Assembly (NCBI GenBank): GCA_020635565.1
Contig: JACJZN010000008.1
Span: 124,001-188,000 of the forward strand
Reading direction: 5' to 3'
Length of the DNA stretch: 64,000 nt
Source of the DNA: Flavobacteriales bacterium
GTDB taxonomy: Bacteria; Bacteroidota; Bacteroidia; Flavobacteriales_D; Parvicellaceae
Shown: positions 63,531 through 64,000 of the stretch, piece after piece
Layout of the letters: every line of letters starts with the position of its first letter
Numbering within the stretch: the stretch's first letter is position 1
Notes under the pieces: model-generated
What the model was told of the DNA's origin: nothing
Seen by the model: the letters and a program-made list of their open reading frames with translations, nothing else
Database searches by the model: none
Program-made: the position numbers and the translations under genes

Positions 63531-64000
63531 ATGAAGGGAATAATTTTAGCAGGCGGTTCAGGAACGAGATTACATCCACTTACGTTGGCTGTGAGTAAAC
63601 AACTGATGCCTGTTTATAATAAACCGATGATCTACTATCCTCTGTCTACACTTATGATTGCAGGAATTAGAGAGATATTGATCATAACTACTCCGCATGA
63701 TCAGGAGGCTTTTATGAAATTGTTGGGTGATGGATCTCAATGGGGAGTGAGTTTTGAATATTGTGTTCAACACGAACCCAATGGTCTTGCTCAGGCATTT
63801 GTTTTAGGTGCTGATTTTATTGGGAAAGAGAAGGTAGCCTTGGTTTTAGGAGATAATATTTTCTTTGGTACAGGAATGGGGAAGATGTTAAGAGAGAGTC
63901 TCGATCCTGAAGGGGGGTTGGTATTTGCTTATCATGTTTCTGATCCGGAAAGATATGGAGTAGTTGATTTTGACAAGGAAATGAATGTGTTAAGTATTGA
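63531..64000 (+). CDS. rfbA: Glucose-1-phosphate thymidylyltransferase, 3' end cut by the window
   Basis: The first 156 residues of RfbA/RmlA, which makes dTDP-glucose for dTDP-rhamnose. The nucleotide-binding start MKGIILAGGSGTRLHPLT, KQLMPVYNKPMIYYPLS and LVLGDNIFFG near 102-111 are all canonical. The full enzyme is about 285-290 residues; the rest runs past 64000, where other rfb genes may follow. It begins a new polysaccharide gene block on this strand. Confidence 0.95.
   Translation, partial: MKGIILAGGSGTRLHPLTLAVSKQLMPVYNKPMIYYPLSTLMIAGIREILIITTPHDQEAFMKLLGDGSQWGVSFEYCVQHEPNGLAQAFVLGADFIGKEKVALVLGDNIFFGTGMGKMLRESLDPEGGLVFAYHVSDPERYGVVDFDKEMNVLSI

Overview
The window looks like a chromosomal segment from a marine or aquatic member of the Bacteroidota, most likely order Flavobacteriales. 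This is inferred from gene content and promoter style, not from a database search. The main signs are: perfect TAnnTTTG promoter boxes (the Bacteroidota -7 element) upstream of at least 24 genes; a secreted Omp28-like protein with a type IX secretion (T9SS) sorting tail; an F-type ATP synthase operon that ends at atpG with no atpD or atpC; a menaquinone-type UbiE; and many lipoproteins and families typical of this phylum. I recognise no rRNA, tRNA, CRISPR array, insertion sequence or prophage. No gap between genes exceeds about 200 bases.

Layout. 1-5,962: a cut-off LytTR response regulator, the cbpA-cbpM chaperone pair, trmB, a small lipoprotein, a PepD-type dipeptidase and an MscS channel. 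5,969-15,211: a DUF4139/MuiA-like protein with a small secreted partner, a chain-length regulator plus O-antigen ligase pair, an LpxD-like acyltransferase with an RsbU-type phosphatase, and a YgiQ radical SAM enzyme. 15,208-25,673: a tightly coupled trio of unknown genes, then recJ, yajC, coaE, a CPBP protease, dusB, a cobalamin adenosyltransferase, an ArsC-like protein, a DMT transporter, a DUF2279 protein, ubiE and a DUF1573 protein. 25,670-30,101: the scoA/scoB CoA-transferase operon, split by an inverted-repeat-flanked four-helix-bundle cassette, then a PBP1A-type peptidoglycan synthase. 30,235-35,998: the ATP synthase operon (atpI-like genes, then B, E, F, H, A, G). 36,049-46,218: Omp28-like and Ser/Thr-rich secreted proteins, a bacilliredoxin, gatC, a PlsC-type acyltransferase, a 2H phosphoesterase, a polysaccharide flippase, a GT39 glycosyltransferase, trpS and lysS. 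46,263-52,026: a divergent lipoprotein locus around a repeated TTTTACAA site, and a lipoprotein plus DUF5723 pair. 52,023-64,000: a surface-polysaccharide cluster (gmd, fcl, two Wzi/RemB-like barrels around a WecA-like transferase, a polytopic membrane protein), then cysQ, an RND/MMPL transporter and the start of rfbA.

How the genes fit together. Much of the accessory content concerns the cell surface. Gmd and Fcl would make GDP-L-fucose, RfbA would start dTDP-rhamnose synthesis, the WecA-like enzyme would begin lipid-linked glycan assembly, and the flippase, chain-length regulator and ligase would move, size and attach the product. The Wzi-like barrels would act at the outer membrane.

The most unusual items are: the IR-flanked four-helix-bundle cassette inside scoAB; a CxxC-x15-CxxC zinc-ribbon-like insert in the periplasmic part of the PBP1A protein; a perfect 16-bp hairpin after atpE; a multi-copy TTTTACAA operator; and repeated placement of start codons 3-6 nt after the -7 box, which suggests leaderless mRNAs. 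I did not find a convincing, wholly new multi-gene system.
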